Positions 1 through 7,983 of a DNA stretch of 35,652 nucleotides are shown here, piece after piece; position 1 is the first letter of the stretch; each line of letters starts with the position of its first letter. The position numbers and the translations under genes were made by a program. The notes under the pieces were generated by a model. That model was given only the letters and a program-made list of their open reading frames with translations, made no database searches and was not told the DNA's origin. Origin of the DNA: Clostridia bacterium (GTDB lineage: Bacteria > Bacillota > Clostridia > Christensenellales > Aristaeellaceae); NCBI GenBank assembly GCA_017460395.1, contig JAFUBA010000097.1:1-35652 (forward strand), written 5' to 3'.

Positions 1-397
1 ACGAGACAGGGCTGACACTTGCGTCAGAAACGGCATAGGGGCCTGTTTGCTATATGGACGGCCTCCTTTTAGAGTGCCATTTTTTCAAAATGGTGCCTGG
101 TAGAGCCGTGAACAGTAACTAATGGACGGACACGCTCTGGTCGTTATGGATTTCTTGTTTGACAACGGTTTCGTATTTCATTATAATAGCCATGCTTTTG
201 GGGGTCGCAAATTCTGCTTCGGCAGTTTTTGCGCCTTCTTTTTTTCATATTTGGGAATGATCTGCTCATGGGGTTCCTGGTTACAGACATTGGCGTCACA
301 CCTCCCATGGCCGCCATTATATAGAGCAACCTACTGCCAGTAAAGAGAGCAATTTTCTGCCATTATAATTTAGCCGTAACATGATGGCGAAGGAGAA
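1..397. other. Leader region without a recognised gene
   Basis: No convincing gene is visible in this stretch. Short frames exist on both strands, but none has a ribosome binding site at a sensible distance or a recognisable product. A small hairpin lies near 76-95 (CCATTTT, loop TTC, AAAATGG). On the minus strand a frame running off the left edge (ATG at 36) follows an AGGAGG near 74-79, but the spacing is too long to trust. A TATAAT at 364-369 could be a -10 box for the protease fragment downstream, without a good -35. The region is AT-rich like the protease gene and unlike the rest of the window, so it may hold debris from the event that truncated that gene. Confidence 0.4.
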
Positions 398-2671
398 TTG
401 ATTGCTACTGGCAGTGGATTTCTCATGTTCGATAATATAACCCTCGTAACGAATTATCATGTCATTGAGGATGCTTCAATTATTATTGCTGACAGTGACG
501 ATGGGTATGAGTACTTTGTTACGAAAGTTTTGATCGCAGATGAAGAGAAAGACATTGCTATTCTTCAGTTTATGACACCGACAATAATGAAGCCACTGGA
601 CTATTCATTAGAACCTATCAAAAGAGGCAGCAGCGTAGTCGCAATAGGTAGTCCGATCAGTTTGAAAAATACTGTTTCTCTTGGCAATGTGAGTTCAGTC
701 TATAATCTTGATGGGACTGACCTTATTCAGTTTACAGCCCCTATTTCTCATGGGAGCAGCGGTGGTGCATTGCTTAACGATGAAGGCAAAGTGATTGGTG
801 TAACCAGCAGCTTCTATGTTGATGGGCAGAATATCAACCTAGCAGTTAACATTTCAGAAGTGGTTTCACTGTATGATAAATGGGACGGGGACACACGCTA
901 CCAAATAGAAGATTACAGGCAAGCCATCTATATACCACCTACACCGACTCCCTCACCTTCTCCCAGCCCATCCCCATCTCCGACAGCCAGTCCTACACCT
1001 AAGCCAACACCTACACCGACCATGACTCCGCCACCAACTCCAACGCCCACCCCAACGCCAAGCCCTTCACCCACTCCAACTGCTAGTCCAACACCTACTC
1101 CGAGTGCAACACCAACACCGACCCCTTCACCAACACCTACCCCAACACCAGTTCCGACGCCTACTCCAACTGTGCCGCGAATAAACCACTCTTCTGATTC
1201 ATCCTTCACCATAGACCTTGGCTATGAAGAACTTGAATTGTTCTCCCACAGTGGTATAAGCATACGCCCGAATATTGTTCCAAGGAATGATGAAGCTCCA
1301 AGAACGGACAATTACACTTGGAAATCTTCAGATGAAAACGTTGCGACCGTGAACAATTATGGGTATATATCAGCCATAAAAAGTGGTGATGCCATCATCA
1401 CTTGTACCTCACAAAAGGATCCTACAGTCAGCACGTTACTGTTTGTCCGTGTGGTTGATCCGGTCACAAAGCTGACTATTACCTCAGATAAAGACGTATT
1501 GTTGTTAGGCGCTCCATCTGATACAGGGAAGGGAAAGAAATCAACAACGACGCTTAAGGTGGACATTGAACCGGCTTCCGCACCTTATCGTGATGTGACA
1601 TGGAGCTCAAGCAACCCACAGGTTGCAACTGTTGATGAAAAAGGCGTTGTAAAAGGATTAACACCGGGCAATGTAACAATTACTGCGATCTCTGTCGAAC
1701 CTTCGGATCAGCCCAGAAGAGCCTATTACCAACTATCGGTTCAGGCGGCGGTAAGTAAAATATCAGATGGGAATAAGCCGGGTACTGTCGAAGTAGGAAA
1801 ATCAGTGTATCTGAAGCCGACTATTGAGCCAGAAAACGCATCGAACAAAAAGCTATTGTGGAGATCATCCAGTCCAGGGATAGCAACCGTAAGTGATTAT
1901 GGGCAAGTTCAAGGTGTCAAAGCGGGCACCTGTACGATTACCTGTTCTGCAGCTGACGGAGGAGGAGCAAAGCTATCATATACTGTTCAGGTTATCCAAC
2001 CTATTACAAAATTGGAGCGAAAAGTTGAGTCGTATCGCTTGAAAGTCAATGAAAAGAAGAACTTGTCCATGTTCTATAGTATCTCCCCAAGCAACGCAAC
2101 ACAGAAGACAATGAAGTGGACTGTAAAGAACGAAGCAGGCAAGGATGCGCATATTGCTACAGGTATATTCTCCCTATATGGAGGAGACTATTATATTAAT
2201 GGTTCGGACATTACATTTTATGCGCCTGGAAAGTACACACTTTCTGGAACTACTACCGATGGAACAAATAAAACGATTTCAGTAACGCTTTATGTAGAAC
2301 CAGCGAACAGAGCTACGCTTTACTTTCAAGAAAATCATGCTTATGCAAATTGGAACAGTCTTAGTAATGATATTTTGAGCGTACGATTTCAAGTGACGAA
2401 TCATACATATGGACGCACTGTTAAAGCTTTTGAACTTTATGTATATGCTACCAATGCGTGGGGAACGAATATTTATGGAAATTCCGTCTACTACGAGACA
2501 ACAAACAGAACGGTAGCTCCAGGGAGCACAGTATACTCAGACTACATCAATATTCCGAATCGCAGTCAAATTTATACAATTTATTGCGGAATTCATAAAA
2601 TATTGTATGAAGATGGGACGTCGGTCACTCTTGATAATGTGGAATATACAACATGGACTTATACCAGATAA
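398..2671 (+). CDS. Trypsin-like (HtrA/S1C-type) serine protease with Pro/Thr linker and Big2 repeats, apparently 5'-truncated
   Basis: The N-terminal ~170 residues are a trypsin-like protease core. The triad is His21 (TNYHVI), Asp52 (EKDIAIL) and Ser121 (GSSGGAL). A Pro/Thr/Ser linker follows (about residues 180-262), then about three Big_2 immunoglobulin-like repeats (residues ~300-545; W-SS-x-P/E-x-VATV followed by G-x-V/I-x-G/A pattern) and a ~210-residue C-terminal part resembling surface domains of Clostridia. Such proteins normally act outside the cell, yet no signal peptide is present. The only available start is a TTG at 398 that abuts its AAGGAGAA, and in-frame stops lie just upstream (371 and 377). 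The protein therefore begins inside the first strand of the protease fold. I infer loss of the 5' end; a pseudogene is possible. The gene is clearly AT-richer than its neighbours, which suggests transfer. Substrate unknown. Confidence 0.7.
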   Translation: MIATGSGFLMFDNITLVTNYHVIEDASIIIADSDDGYEYFVTKVLIADEEKDIAILQFMTPTIMKPLDYSLEPIKRGSSVVAIGSPISLKNTVSLGNVSSVYNLDGTDLIQFTAPISHGSSGGALLNDEGKVIGVTSSFYVDGQNINLAVNISEVVSLYDKWDGDTRYQIEDYRQAIYIPPTPTPSPSPSPSPSPTASPTPKPTPTPTMTPPPTPTPTPTPSPSPTPTASPTPTPSATPTPTPSPTPTPTPVPTPTPTVPRINHSSDSSFTIDLGYEELELFSHSGISIRPNIVPRNDEAPRTDNYTWKSSDENVATVNNYGYISAIKSGDAIITCTSQKDPTVSTLLFVRVVDPVTKLTITSDKDVLLLGAPSDTGKGKKSTTTLKVDIEPASAPYRDVTWSSSNPQVATVDEKGVVKGLTPGNVTITAISVEPSDQPRRAYYQLSVQAAVSKISDGNKPGTVEVGKSVYLKPTIEPENASNKKLLWRSSSPGIATVSDYGQVQGVKAGTCTITCSAADGGGAKLSYTVQVIQPITKLERKVESYRLKVNEKKNLSMFYSISPSNATQKTMKWTVKNEAGKDAHIATGIFSLYGGDYYINGSDITFYAPGKYTLSGTTTDGTNKTISVTLYVEPANRATLYFQENHAYANWNSLSNDILSVRFQVTNHTYGRTVKAFELYVYATNAWGTNIYGNSVYYETTNRTVAPGSTVYSDYINIPNRSQIYTIYCGIHKILYEDGTSVTLDNVEYTTWTYTR
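938..1177 (+). repeat. Low-complexity Pro/Thr/Ser coding repeat (linker)
   Basis: About 240 bases encode almost only Pro, Thr and Ser in alternating PTPTPSPSP style, between the protease core and the Ig-like repeats. It is an extended, probably cell-wall-spanning linker. The DNA repeat is degenerate rather than perfect, so the array is constrained at protein level. The reverse strand is open over the same stretch only because of this composition. Confidence 0.85.
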
Positions 2672-2787
2672 TATGATTTGAATATTCGGCGGTAACCTTT
2701 CTTGGACACAACATCCATTTTTCTGCAGGTAATCCATTGCAGGAAACAGGATTCATTTTGAAATAAGACGCAGAAAGGGGAATGGTT

Positions 2788-4098
2788 ATGAGAAAGATTC
2801 TGTTGGCCCTGCTGGCAGCTTTGCTGCTCGTGTGCTCCTGTGCCGTGGCAGAGAAGGCCTATCTGATCGCCGACAGCAACACGAGGGAGCTGACGAAGGA
2901 TGAACTGTGGAAGTATGACCTGGAGTGCGTCAATTTCATCTATGATGAAATCCTGGCGCGCCATGGCTATGTCTTCAAGGCGGGAGAGAAGTTCGACAAC
3001 TGGTTCAGGCTCTTTGGATGGTACACGCCAAACAGCAACCCGGATAACCAGGCGGCCTGCTACCCGAAGGTATCAAACCTTGAATGGCGCAACATCGGCA
3101 CGTGCAAGGAAGTCATCAACGAGATGCAGGAGAGACACACCACCAATCCCGGCGGCCTGAGCAAGGAGGAGGTCATCACCGGGAAAAAGGGCGTGTCGCC
3201 CCAGGCCTTCGACGTCCTGCAGGGGTTTGAGTACGTGAATATCCCGCGTGGCCAGCTACTGCCGGTCTACTGGGGGCCGAGCGAGAGCTCCATGCGCGGC
3301 CTGGACGGCCGGGCCGCCGTGTCGACCAACGGAGAGATCTATGCGGCAGGCTGGGAGAGCGGTTTTCTGCTGATCATGTACCGGGTGGACCAGGGTGACT
3401 ATAACGGCAGCGTGCACGTGGGTTATATCCACAACATGGATGGTGCTCCCAACTGCCAGAGGCTGAACTTTGCCTACACAAAGGCGAAGCTGACACGGAA
3501 CGTCCAGCTGACCGACGATCCTGCCAAGACGTTTGTGACCATCGGGAACCTGAAGGCAGGGAGCGAGGTCACCTATCTCAGCACGTTCTACAACCGCTAT
3601 GCCTGGGACTATGTGGAAGCGGACGTGAACGGCACCACGGTCAGAGGCTTCATTGAGAGCGGTGCCCTGGACAGTGACTATGTCGATATGCCCGCGGGCG
3701 TGGATTCCTACATCACATCCTCCGGTGCATCCTCTGGCACAACGCAGGGCTCGAGGACGATCGGCACGACCGTCAAACTGCAGACGGCGCCTCCGAAGAC
3801 CTCCAATGGTGGCGAAAACTGGAATATCTCCCTGATCCAGGCCAGTGACAATGCGGTGCCGGGGCCCATCGTGATCGAGAAGATCGAGGATCCGGAGACG
3901 ACGCTGGGCTTTGCCAGTCAGTCCTGCTACCGGGTGGTGTCGCCCGCGGGGTACATCATCCGGTACACGACGAAGGACGAGGACGGGACCGTGGAGCAGA
4001 ATGCAGCCAATTTCTTCATCTACGTGGGCAATGGCCAGGACAGACTGATTCTGGAAAATGGCCAGCAGCGGTATGTGTACTCGATCGGCCTGAATTGA
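2788..4098 (+). CDS. Secreted YARHG-domain protein with SH3-like region
   Basis: The protein starts with a signal peptide (MRKILLALLAALLLV, then cleavage near AVA-EK), so it is exported. Residues ~30-75 match the YARHG domain: TKDELW, then an EILARHGYVF core and a WYTPNSNP segment. YARHG domains occur in extracellular proteins, often beside wall-binding or peptidase domains. The middle part (residues ~150-290) has the look of repeated SH3-like beta domains; the end (residues ~325-436) is not recognised. ATG 2788 is preferred over ATG 2782: AAAGGGG at 2774-2780 is 7 bases from the former and only 1 from the latter. The gene is GC-rich like the rest of the window, unlike the preceding protease. 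It ends in a strong hairpin shared with the convergent ATPase gene. Role unknown, probably cell-surface. Confidence 0.75.
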   Translation: MRKILLALLAALLLVCSCAVAEKAYLIADSNTRELTKDELWKYDLECVNFIYDEILARHGYVFKAGEKFDNWFRLFGWYTPNSNPDNQAACYPKVSNLEWRNIGTCKEVINEMQERHTTNPGGLSKEEVITGKKGVSPQAFDVLQGFEYVNIPRGQLLPVYWGPSESSMRGLDGRAAVSTNGEIYAAGWESGFLLIMYRVDQGDYNGSVHVGYIHNMDGAPNCQRLNFAYTKAKLTRNVQLTDDPAKTFVTIGNLKAGSEVTYLSTFYNRYAWDYVEADVNGTTVRGFIESGALDSDYVDMPAGVDSYITSSGASSGTTQGSRTIGTTVKLQTAPPKTSNGGENWNISLIQASDNAVPGPIVIEKIEDPETTLGFASQSCYRVVSPAGYIIRYTTKDEDGTVEQNAANFFIYVGNGQDRLILENGQQRYVYSIGLN

Positions 4099-4138
4099 AT
4101 CAAACGAGGCTCCCGGACATCCGGGAGCCTCGTTTGAT
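4099..4138. terminator. Bidirectional intrinsic terminator, 18-bp perfect stem
   Basis: A perfect 18-bp inverted repeat (ATCAAACGAGGCTCCCGG and its complement) around the loop ACAT sits directly between two convergent genes. The outer part is A/T-rich on both sides, giving a U-rich end in either direction. Confidence 0.9.
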
Positions 4139-4146
4139 TGATTGTT

Positions 4147-5439
4147 TCAGGGCCTCAGGCAGCACAGGGGAACCACGTAGACGCCATTATCCATTCTGTA
4201 TGCAACCTTGTTTTTTGTCACTACCATGAGAAAGGCGGGTTTGCCGGTCCTTTCGGTATCAATATCTTCGGCAATGTTGATCAGATTCTTGCTTGCCTGA
4301 AGGATGTCTTTCTCACCACCTAGCTTTACTTCGATCAGGGCCCAGGAACCGTCGCGGAACTGGATGACCGCATCTGCTTCGCGCTTCTTCGAATCCCGGT
4401 ATTTGTAAACATGAGCACCGAGCGTGTCAGCATATACTCTGAGATCATGGACCACAAGCGATTCGAAGAGCAACCCAAATGTTGTGATGTCTTTGAAAAT
4501 CCCATCTGGTGTTATCCCGAGTGCTGCGGCGCCAATAGATGGATCCGTAAAGTGCCTTGTAGCTTTAGAACGGATGGCTGCCTTGCTTCTAAGATTAGGA
4601 TTCCAAGCTGGGAGTTCTTCAACAACATATAAACGTCTCAACGCTTCAATGTATTTTGAAAACACATCCTTGTCAAATGTTTCGTCTCCCGTCAGACAGT
4701 CGTCTCGCAGAGTTTCTTCTGCTGCTGCAATGGAAACATTTCGTGCGTAGGAACGCATCAACTGTCGTGCCTTCTGTTCATCGTGTCGAAGCGGAATATC
4801 TTTGAGTGAAAATATATCATCCGTTACGACGACTTCATAATAATCGACAGCTTGTGCCAAAGCGATGTCTTTATCCTGGCGGATGGCAAGCGGCCAGCCA
4901 CCCCGACAGACATAATACGCATAATCGTTTATGCCTTTCTGTGTCACTGAAGGCGTAAATACACCCTTTTTTAGGCCATCCAGAGATACCGCTCCGTTGC
5001 TGTCACCCGTCTCGTATAGGGACAGGGTTCTCATACGTTTTCTGATTATTCGTCCGTTTCCTGTATGTCGATGCCCTTTTTCTTCCGATACAGTCATCTC
5101 CTTGTCGGTAACACTGCCCGTCAGAATGTACTGTCCAAAGCTTCCTGCCTGATCCACTTCGTATTTAACCTGGTCCCAGATAAAAGCCACGTGTTGCCAT
5201 TCATCAATCAAAATTGGCTTTGGGCCTTGATTGAGAAAGGCACTGGGAGAAATATCAGCCAGCTGAATGAAATTACTTCTCGATTCAAGCGGCATCAGAT
5301 CGATCACAGTCCGCGCATATCTTTTTGCTGTGGTTGATTTACCGCACCATTTGGGGCCTACTACTACGACCGCACCTTTGCTCTTTAACGCGAAATCCAG
5401 CGTTTCATCAAAAAGCCGCTTTATGTATGTTTCTTCCAT
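4147..5439 (-). CDS. AAA_14/DUF4143-type ATPase with PD-(D/E)XK-like C-terminus
   Basis: A 430-residue P-loop ATPase. Walker A is GPKWCGKST (residues 28-36, Lys34) and Walker B is PILIDEW (Asp79, Glu80). An arginine-rich stretch (RIIRKRMRTLSLYETG) follows, then a DUF4143-like C-terminal half. A restriction-nuclease-like motif is intact: Asp356 in EADAVI and Glu370-x-Lys372 in ALIEVKLGG. The family is widespread in gut bacteria and archaea, often as many paralogs; its function is not established. I chose ATG 5439 over GTG 5451: AGGAGG at 5450-5455 overlaps the GTG but sits 11 bases from the ATG. A promoter and an eight-unit 23-bp array lie immediately upstream, with a second ATPase gene divergent beyond it. 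Confidence 0.85.
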   Translation of the reverse strand: MEETYIKRLFDETLDFALKSKGAVVVVGPKWCGKSTTAKRYARTVIDLMPLESRSNFIQLADISPSAFLNQGPKPILIDEWQHVAFIWDQVKYEVDQAGSFGQYILTGSVTDKEMTVSEEKGHRHTGNGRIIRKRMRTLSLYETGDSNGAVSLDGLKKGVFTPSVTQKGINDYAYYVCRGGWPLAIRQDKDIALAQAVDYYEVVVTDDIFSLKDIPLRHDEQKARQLMRSYARNVSIAAAEETLRDDCLTGDETFDKDVFSKYIEALRRLYVVEELPAWNPNLRSKAAIRSKATRHFTDPSIGAAALGITPDGIFKDITTFGLLFESLVVHDLRVYADTLGAHVYKYRDSKKREADAVIQFRDGSWALIEVKLGGEKDILQASKNLINIAEDIDTERTGKPAFLMVVTKNKVAYRMDNGVYVVPLCCLRP

Positions 5440-5466
5440 GAATGATAACACCTCCTGACACTGTCA

Positions 5467-5495
5467 AATTTATCCCAAATCGGAGAAAAAGTCAA
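5467..5495 (-). promoter_or_regulatory. Sigma-70-type promoter of the DUF4143 ATPase, inside the 23-bp array
   Basis: Read on the minus strand: -35 TTGACT (5495-5490), 17-base spacer, -10 TAAATT (5472-5467). The first copy of the array core (5479-5489) fills most of the spacer and the second lies just upstream of the -35 box. A protein bound to the array would therefore compete with or recruit RNA polymerase. Confidence 0.6.
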
Positions 5496-5662
5496 ATTCT
5501 GATCGGAGATTTGTGCTATTTTAAATCAGAAGTTTATAGTGATTTCAATCGGAAATTTGAAATAAATAAAATCGGAGAAATATGATATCATTGATCGGAA
5601 AAATAATAGAAAATTTATCGGAGAATTGTGAGACTGCTGATCGGAGAAATGTAAAAAGAAGT
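5479..5662. repeat. Eight-unit array, exact 23-bp period, core ATCGGAGAAAT
   Basis: Copies start at 5479, 5502, 5525, 5548, 5571, 5594, 5617 and 5640, every 23 bases without exception. In each unit only the first ~11 bases are conserved (ATCGGARAWWT: ATC 8/8, G4 7/8, G5 and A6 8/8, A8 7/8, T11 7/8). The remaining 12 bases differ between units and are A/T-rich. The third copy is the most divergent (ATCAGAAGTTT). The core has no internal dyad, so all copies point the same way. The array fills most of the gap between two divergent ATPase genes and overlaps the promoter of one. It looks like an operator or iteron set for a multimeric DNA-binding protein; this is inference. Confidence 0.9.
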
Positions 5663-5689
5663 GCATGGAGCCCATGATGATCTGCAGTG

Positions 5690-5717
5690 TTGCAATCCTG
5701 GCGATGTAGGTTATACT
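5690..5717 (+). promoter_or_regulatory. Sigma-70-type promoter of the plus-strand ATPase
   Basis: TTGCAA (5690-5695), 16-base spacer, TATACT (5712-5717). Transcription would begin near 5724, leaving a leader of about 57 bases before the ATG at 5781. This argues against translation starting further upstream. Confidence 0.55.
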
Positions 5718-5780
5718 GGCATCATAGGGCACCGGCAGGAAATCTGCGGGCGGATTGAAGACAGAGGGGATAAGCGACAG

Positions 5781-7223
5781 ATGAGGGATGGCAGGACGGT
5801 GCGTAAGTTGCCCACCGAAGTGCGCGTGGGACGCGTGCTGAAAAACCTCGTGCGACCTGCGGCGGCACTTGAGCGGCGGGACGGATACAGGACGCTCAAA
5901 AACTATGTGACATGCGACTCGGATGGCCGGGTCCTGATTCTCTGCGGCTTTCCCGGCACGGGGAAGACGACGCTGATATGTCAGGCCATCGCAGATCTGG
6001 GGCCGGACGACTTTGACCGGACCGCCCTCGTTCGGATCCGGGCATACAATGAGATGGACGATGTCATTGAAAGCATGAGATGGCTGCAAAGAAACGACTA
6101 CAGCATCGTGTTCCTCGACGATATCACTCTGACGCATGGTTTTGCCAATGGGGCATCCATCCTGTCTGACATCTGCGCATGTTCCGGCATGAAGGTCATC
6201 CTGTCCGGCGATGACCCGCTGGAGTTTCAACTGTGTGAACGCGATGAGCTCTACGACAGATGCATCATGCTCCACATGACCACGCTGCCGTACCGGGAAT
6301 GGGAACGTGTACTCGGGACCCACGGCATCGACGCCTATATCCTCGGCGACAAGTGGCTAGGAGGGGAAAGCATGGGCGCCGATGCATATGTGGCCGCTGC
6401 CACGGACAGCATGCGGCATGCGCTGGAGCAATACCGCTTCGACGGGCATCTGCACCACCTGAAGGAGATCAGGGAGGAGGGCAGACTGTATCCTGCCATC
6501 CGCGGCGTACTGGAGGAGACCAACGGGAGATTTGCGTTTGATGTTCTGTCGAGGTTCGCGACGCAAAGACCCAAAGGCGGCGATCAGTTCGGGGCATGCC
6601 TGCGCGATGCACTGGCTAGATGGGAACGGTCCCGGCAGGAGACAGAGGTCACGGAGGAACAGAGACGGGAGATCAGAGAATGCCTGGATCTCGTGGATCT
6701 GACGGTGGACATACCGACGGAGTTCCTGCCGGCGTCAAACAGGAAACAGAGCAGGACCGTCGTCTCCCGCCCGGGCCTCAGGTACGCCCGGGCGGAGGAG
6801 ATGATCTGCCGTCTCCTTGAGGACAAGCCGTTTAGGCGCTTTTCAGACGAGGAGCGGGAAGAGATGTGTGCGGCCATGCTGCAGGCGGTCTCGGCCAGGC
6901 TGATGGAGGACATCGCGCTCCTGGAGACCCAGACGGCAAGAAACATGGAAAAGGTCATCCGTTTGCAGTTTGCCGAGGGCGGCGAATTCGACATGGTTGT
7001 GGTCGATCAGGCCAGGATTGAGTGCGAGGTGTATACCATCCGGTACGCGGCGGAGCCCCTGCCCAGACATCTTCGTCATCTGGAAGACCAAAAAAATCTG
7101 GATGAAGCAGCCTTCCGCTACGGACGGATCCGAAGGAGGGCCCTCATCTATCTGGGGGAAAGCAGGTGGCACCAAAGCAGCATCGAGTACCTGAACGTGG
7201 AGGAATACCTGAGGAGTCTATGA
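5781..7223 (+). CDS. P-loop ATPase with degenerate nuclease-like C-terminal domain
   Basis: A 480-residue protein. Walker A is GFPGTGKTT (about residues 54-62) and Walker B is YSIVFLDD (about residues 108-115). The C-terminal ~90 residues match a PD-(D/E)XK-like module known from related clostridial ATPases: VIRLQFAEGGEFDMVV, then CEVYTIRYA, then a final NVEEYL. From memory of the family, relatives read CEIYEIKHS at the second motif. Here Asp404 is kept, but the Glu and Lys of E-x-K are Thr419 and Arg421, so nuclease activity is doubtful. ATG 5781 is chosen because AGAGGGGA lies 10 bases upstream and a promoter sits at 5690-5717; an earlier GTG at 5661 falls in the array edge and has no binding site. 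It is divergent from the DUF4143 ATPase. Function unknown. Confidence 0.8.
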   Translation: MRDGRTVRKLPTEVRVGRVLKNLVRPAAALERRDGYRTLKNYVTCDSDGRVLILCGFPGTGKTTLICQAIADLGPDDFDRTALVRIRAYNEMDDVIESMRWLQRNDYSIVFLDDITLTHGFANGASILSDICACSGMKVILSGDDPLEFQLCERDELYDRCIMLHMTTLPYREWERVLGTHGIDAYILGDKWLGGESMGADAYVAAATDSMRHALEQYRFDGHLHHLKEIREEGRLYPAIRGVLEETNGRFAFDVLSRFATQRPKGGDQFGACLRDALARWERSRQETEVTEEQRREIRECLDLVDLTVDIPTEFLPASNRKQSRTVVSRPGLRYARAEEMICRLLEDKPFRRFSDEEREEMCAAMLQAVSARLMEDIALLETQTARNMEKVIRLQFAEGGEFDMVVVDQARIECEVYTIRYAAEPLPRHLRHLEDQKNLDEAAFRYGRIRRRALIYLGESRWHQSSIEYLNVEEYLRSL

Positions 7224-7234
7224 AGACACATGGG

Positions 7235-7264
7235 GGGACCCGGAGACAAGCCCGGGCCCTTTTT
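7235..7264 (+). terminator. Intrinsic terminator after the ATPase
   Basis: GGG-A-CCCGG (7235-7243) pairs with CCGGGCCC (7252-7259) with one bulged A, followed by five T residues (7260-7264). Confidence 0.75.
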
Positions 7265-7340
7265 GTCGTTGCTTCAGCCCGGGTGTGCATGGGTCCGGCG
7301 GGAGACAGATAAAAAATAAGCCAAAATGTACAATAAGGCC

Positions 7341-7368
7341 TTGACATCGCCTATATGTACATGATAAG
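7341..7368 (+). promoter_or_regulatory. Sigma-70-type promoter of the TetR gene
   Basis: Consensus -35 TTGACA (7341-7346), 16-base spacer, -10 GATAAG (7363-7368). Two self-complementary TGTACA boxes flank the -35 (7327-7332 and 7356-7361). No other clear promoter is seen before the transporter genes, so this one may also drive them. Confidence 0.6.
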
Positions 7369-7394
7369 CTCTTTTTGAACTTGTTCAAAAAGAG
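7369..7394. promoter_or_regulatory. 26-bp perfect palindrome, probable TetR operator
   Basis: CTCTTTTTGAAC and its exact complement flank a TT centre, starting right after the -10 box and covering the expected transcription start. The right arm ends in the ribosome binding site AGAGGG (7391-7396) of the TetR gene, so in RNA the same stem would also mask translation initiation. Position and symmetry suit an autoregulatory TetR operator. Confidence 0.7.
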
Positions 7395-7404
7395 GGCGAT
7401 CCAT

Positions 7405-7929
7405 ATGCCGAAAGTGCTGGAATGCTCCAGGGAGCAGATGCTGGAGCTTGCCAGGAAACGCTTCCTGGAATGCGGCTATGCGACCTTCACCGTCCGGGAC
7501 CTGGCGAAGGACTGCGGCGTCTCGGTGGGAACGATCTACACATACTTCTCCAGCAAGGAGGCACTGCTCACCGAGGCGATGGTGGAGGAGTGGCGCAAGC
7601 TTATGCGCAAGGTGCAGGAGGCTGCATCAAAGTTTCCTGACAGGGATACGGGGTTCCGCTTTCTCTATGAGGAAATCTACTCCTTCAACGAGAAGTACCA
7701 TGGGTTCTGCACGAGGCGGAACCGGAGCGAAAAGGAGTGCGAGGAAGGGGACGAGATGCACAGGGCGCAGCTGAGGCAGATCGCCTCGGCGGTCCGGCAG
7801 ATCGCAGGGCTCACAGACGGGGAGGAGAACCTGTCCCTGTTCATTGCAGATGCCTTTCTTTCCAGCTGCAACCGGGGGATCCGCGATTACGGCGAACTTG
7901 CCCCCTTCATCCGCAGACTCTGTGAATAG
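7405..7929 (+). CDS. TetR/AcrR-family transcriptional regulator
   Basis: A 174-residue protein with an N-terminal TetR helix-turn-helix (about residues 7-52): FTVRDLAKDCGVSVGTIYTYF and SSKEALL are typical of recognition and anchoring helices. The C-terminal ligand domain is unassigned; its middle is rich in charged residues (RRNRSEKECEEGDE). ATG 7405 is 8 bases after AGAGGG; an upstream TTG at 7375 lies inside the operator palindrome and is rejected. A weak hairpin (AAAAGGC/GCCTTTT, 7938-7955) follows, then the sugar transporter genes on the same strand after only 54 bases. The likely job is local repression of its own gene and possibly of the transporter and esterase genes. TetR control of a sugar ABC importer is less usual than LacI or AraC control. 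Confidence 0.9.
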   Translation: MPKVLECSREQMLELARKRFLECGYATFTVRDLAKDCGVSVGTIYTYFSSKEALLTEAMVEEWRKLMRKVQEAASKFPDRDTGFRFLYEEIYSFNEKYHGFCTRRNRSEKECEEGDEMHRAQLRQIASAVRQIAGLTDGEENLSLFIADAFLSSCNRGIRDYGELAPFIRRLCE

Positions 7930-7983
7930 CGGCATTTAAAAGGCGAAGGCCTTTTGAATCATATTTTTTAAGGAGGTTTCCCC

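Noticed and set aside
1-397. Insertion sequence remnant at the left end
   Set aside because: No transposase motif or terminal inverted repeat could be recognised in the fragments.
928-1212. Gly/Val repeat frame on the minus strand
   Set aside because: Reverse reading of the Pro/Thr linker codons.
5479-5662. 23-bp array as a CRISPR or short-spacer array
   Set aside because: Conserved part is only ~11 bp and degenerate, spacers are 12 bp, and no cas gene is present.
5582-5677. Small 31-codon frame inside the array (ATG after GGAG)
   Set aside because: The 23-bp repeat shifts frame at each unit, so the peptide has no repeat logic, and the GGAG is part of the core motif itself.
4147-7264. Toxin-antitoxin or named defence system
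   Set aside because: Neither protein matches a characterised system by motif; only family-level assignment is supportable.
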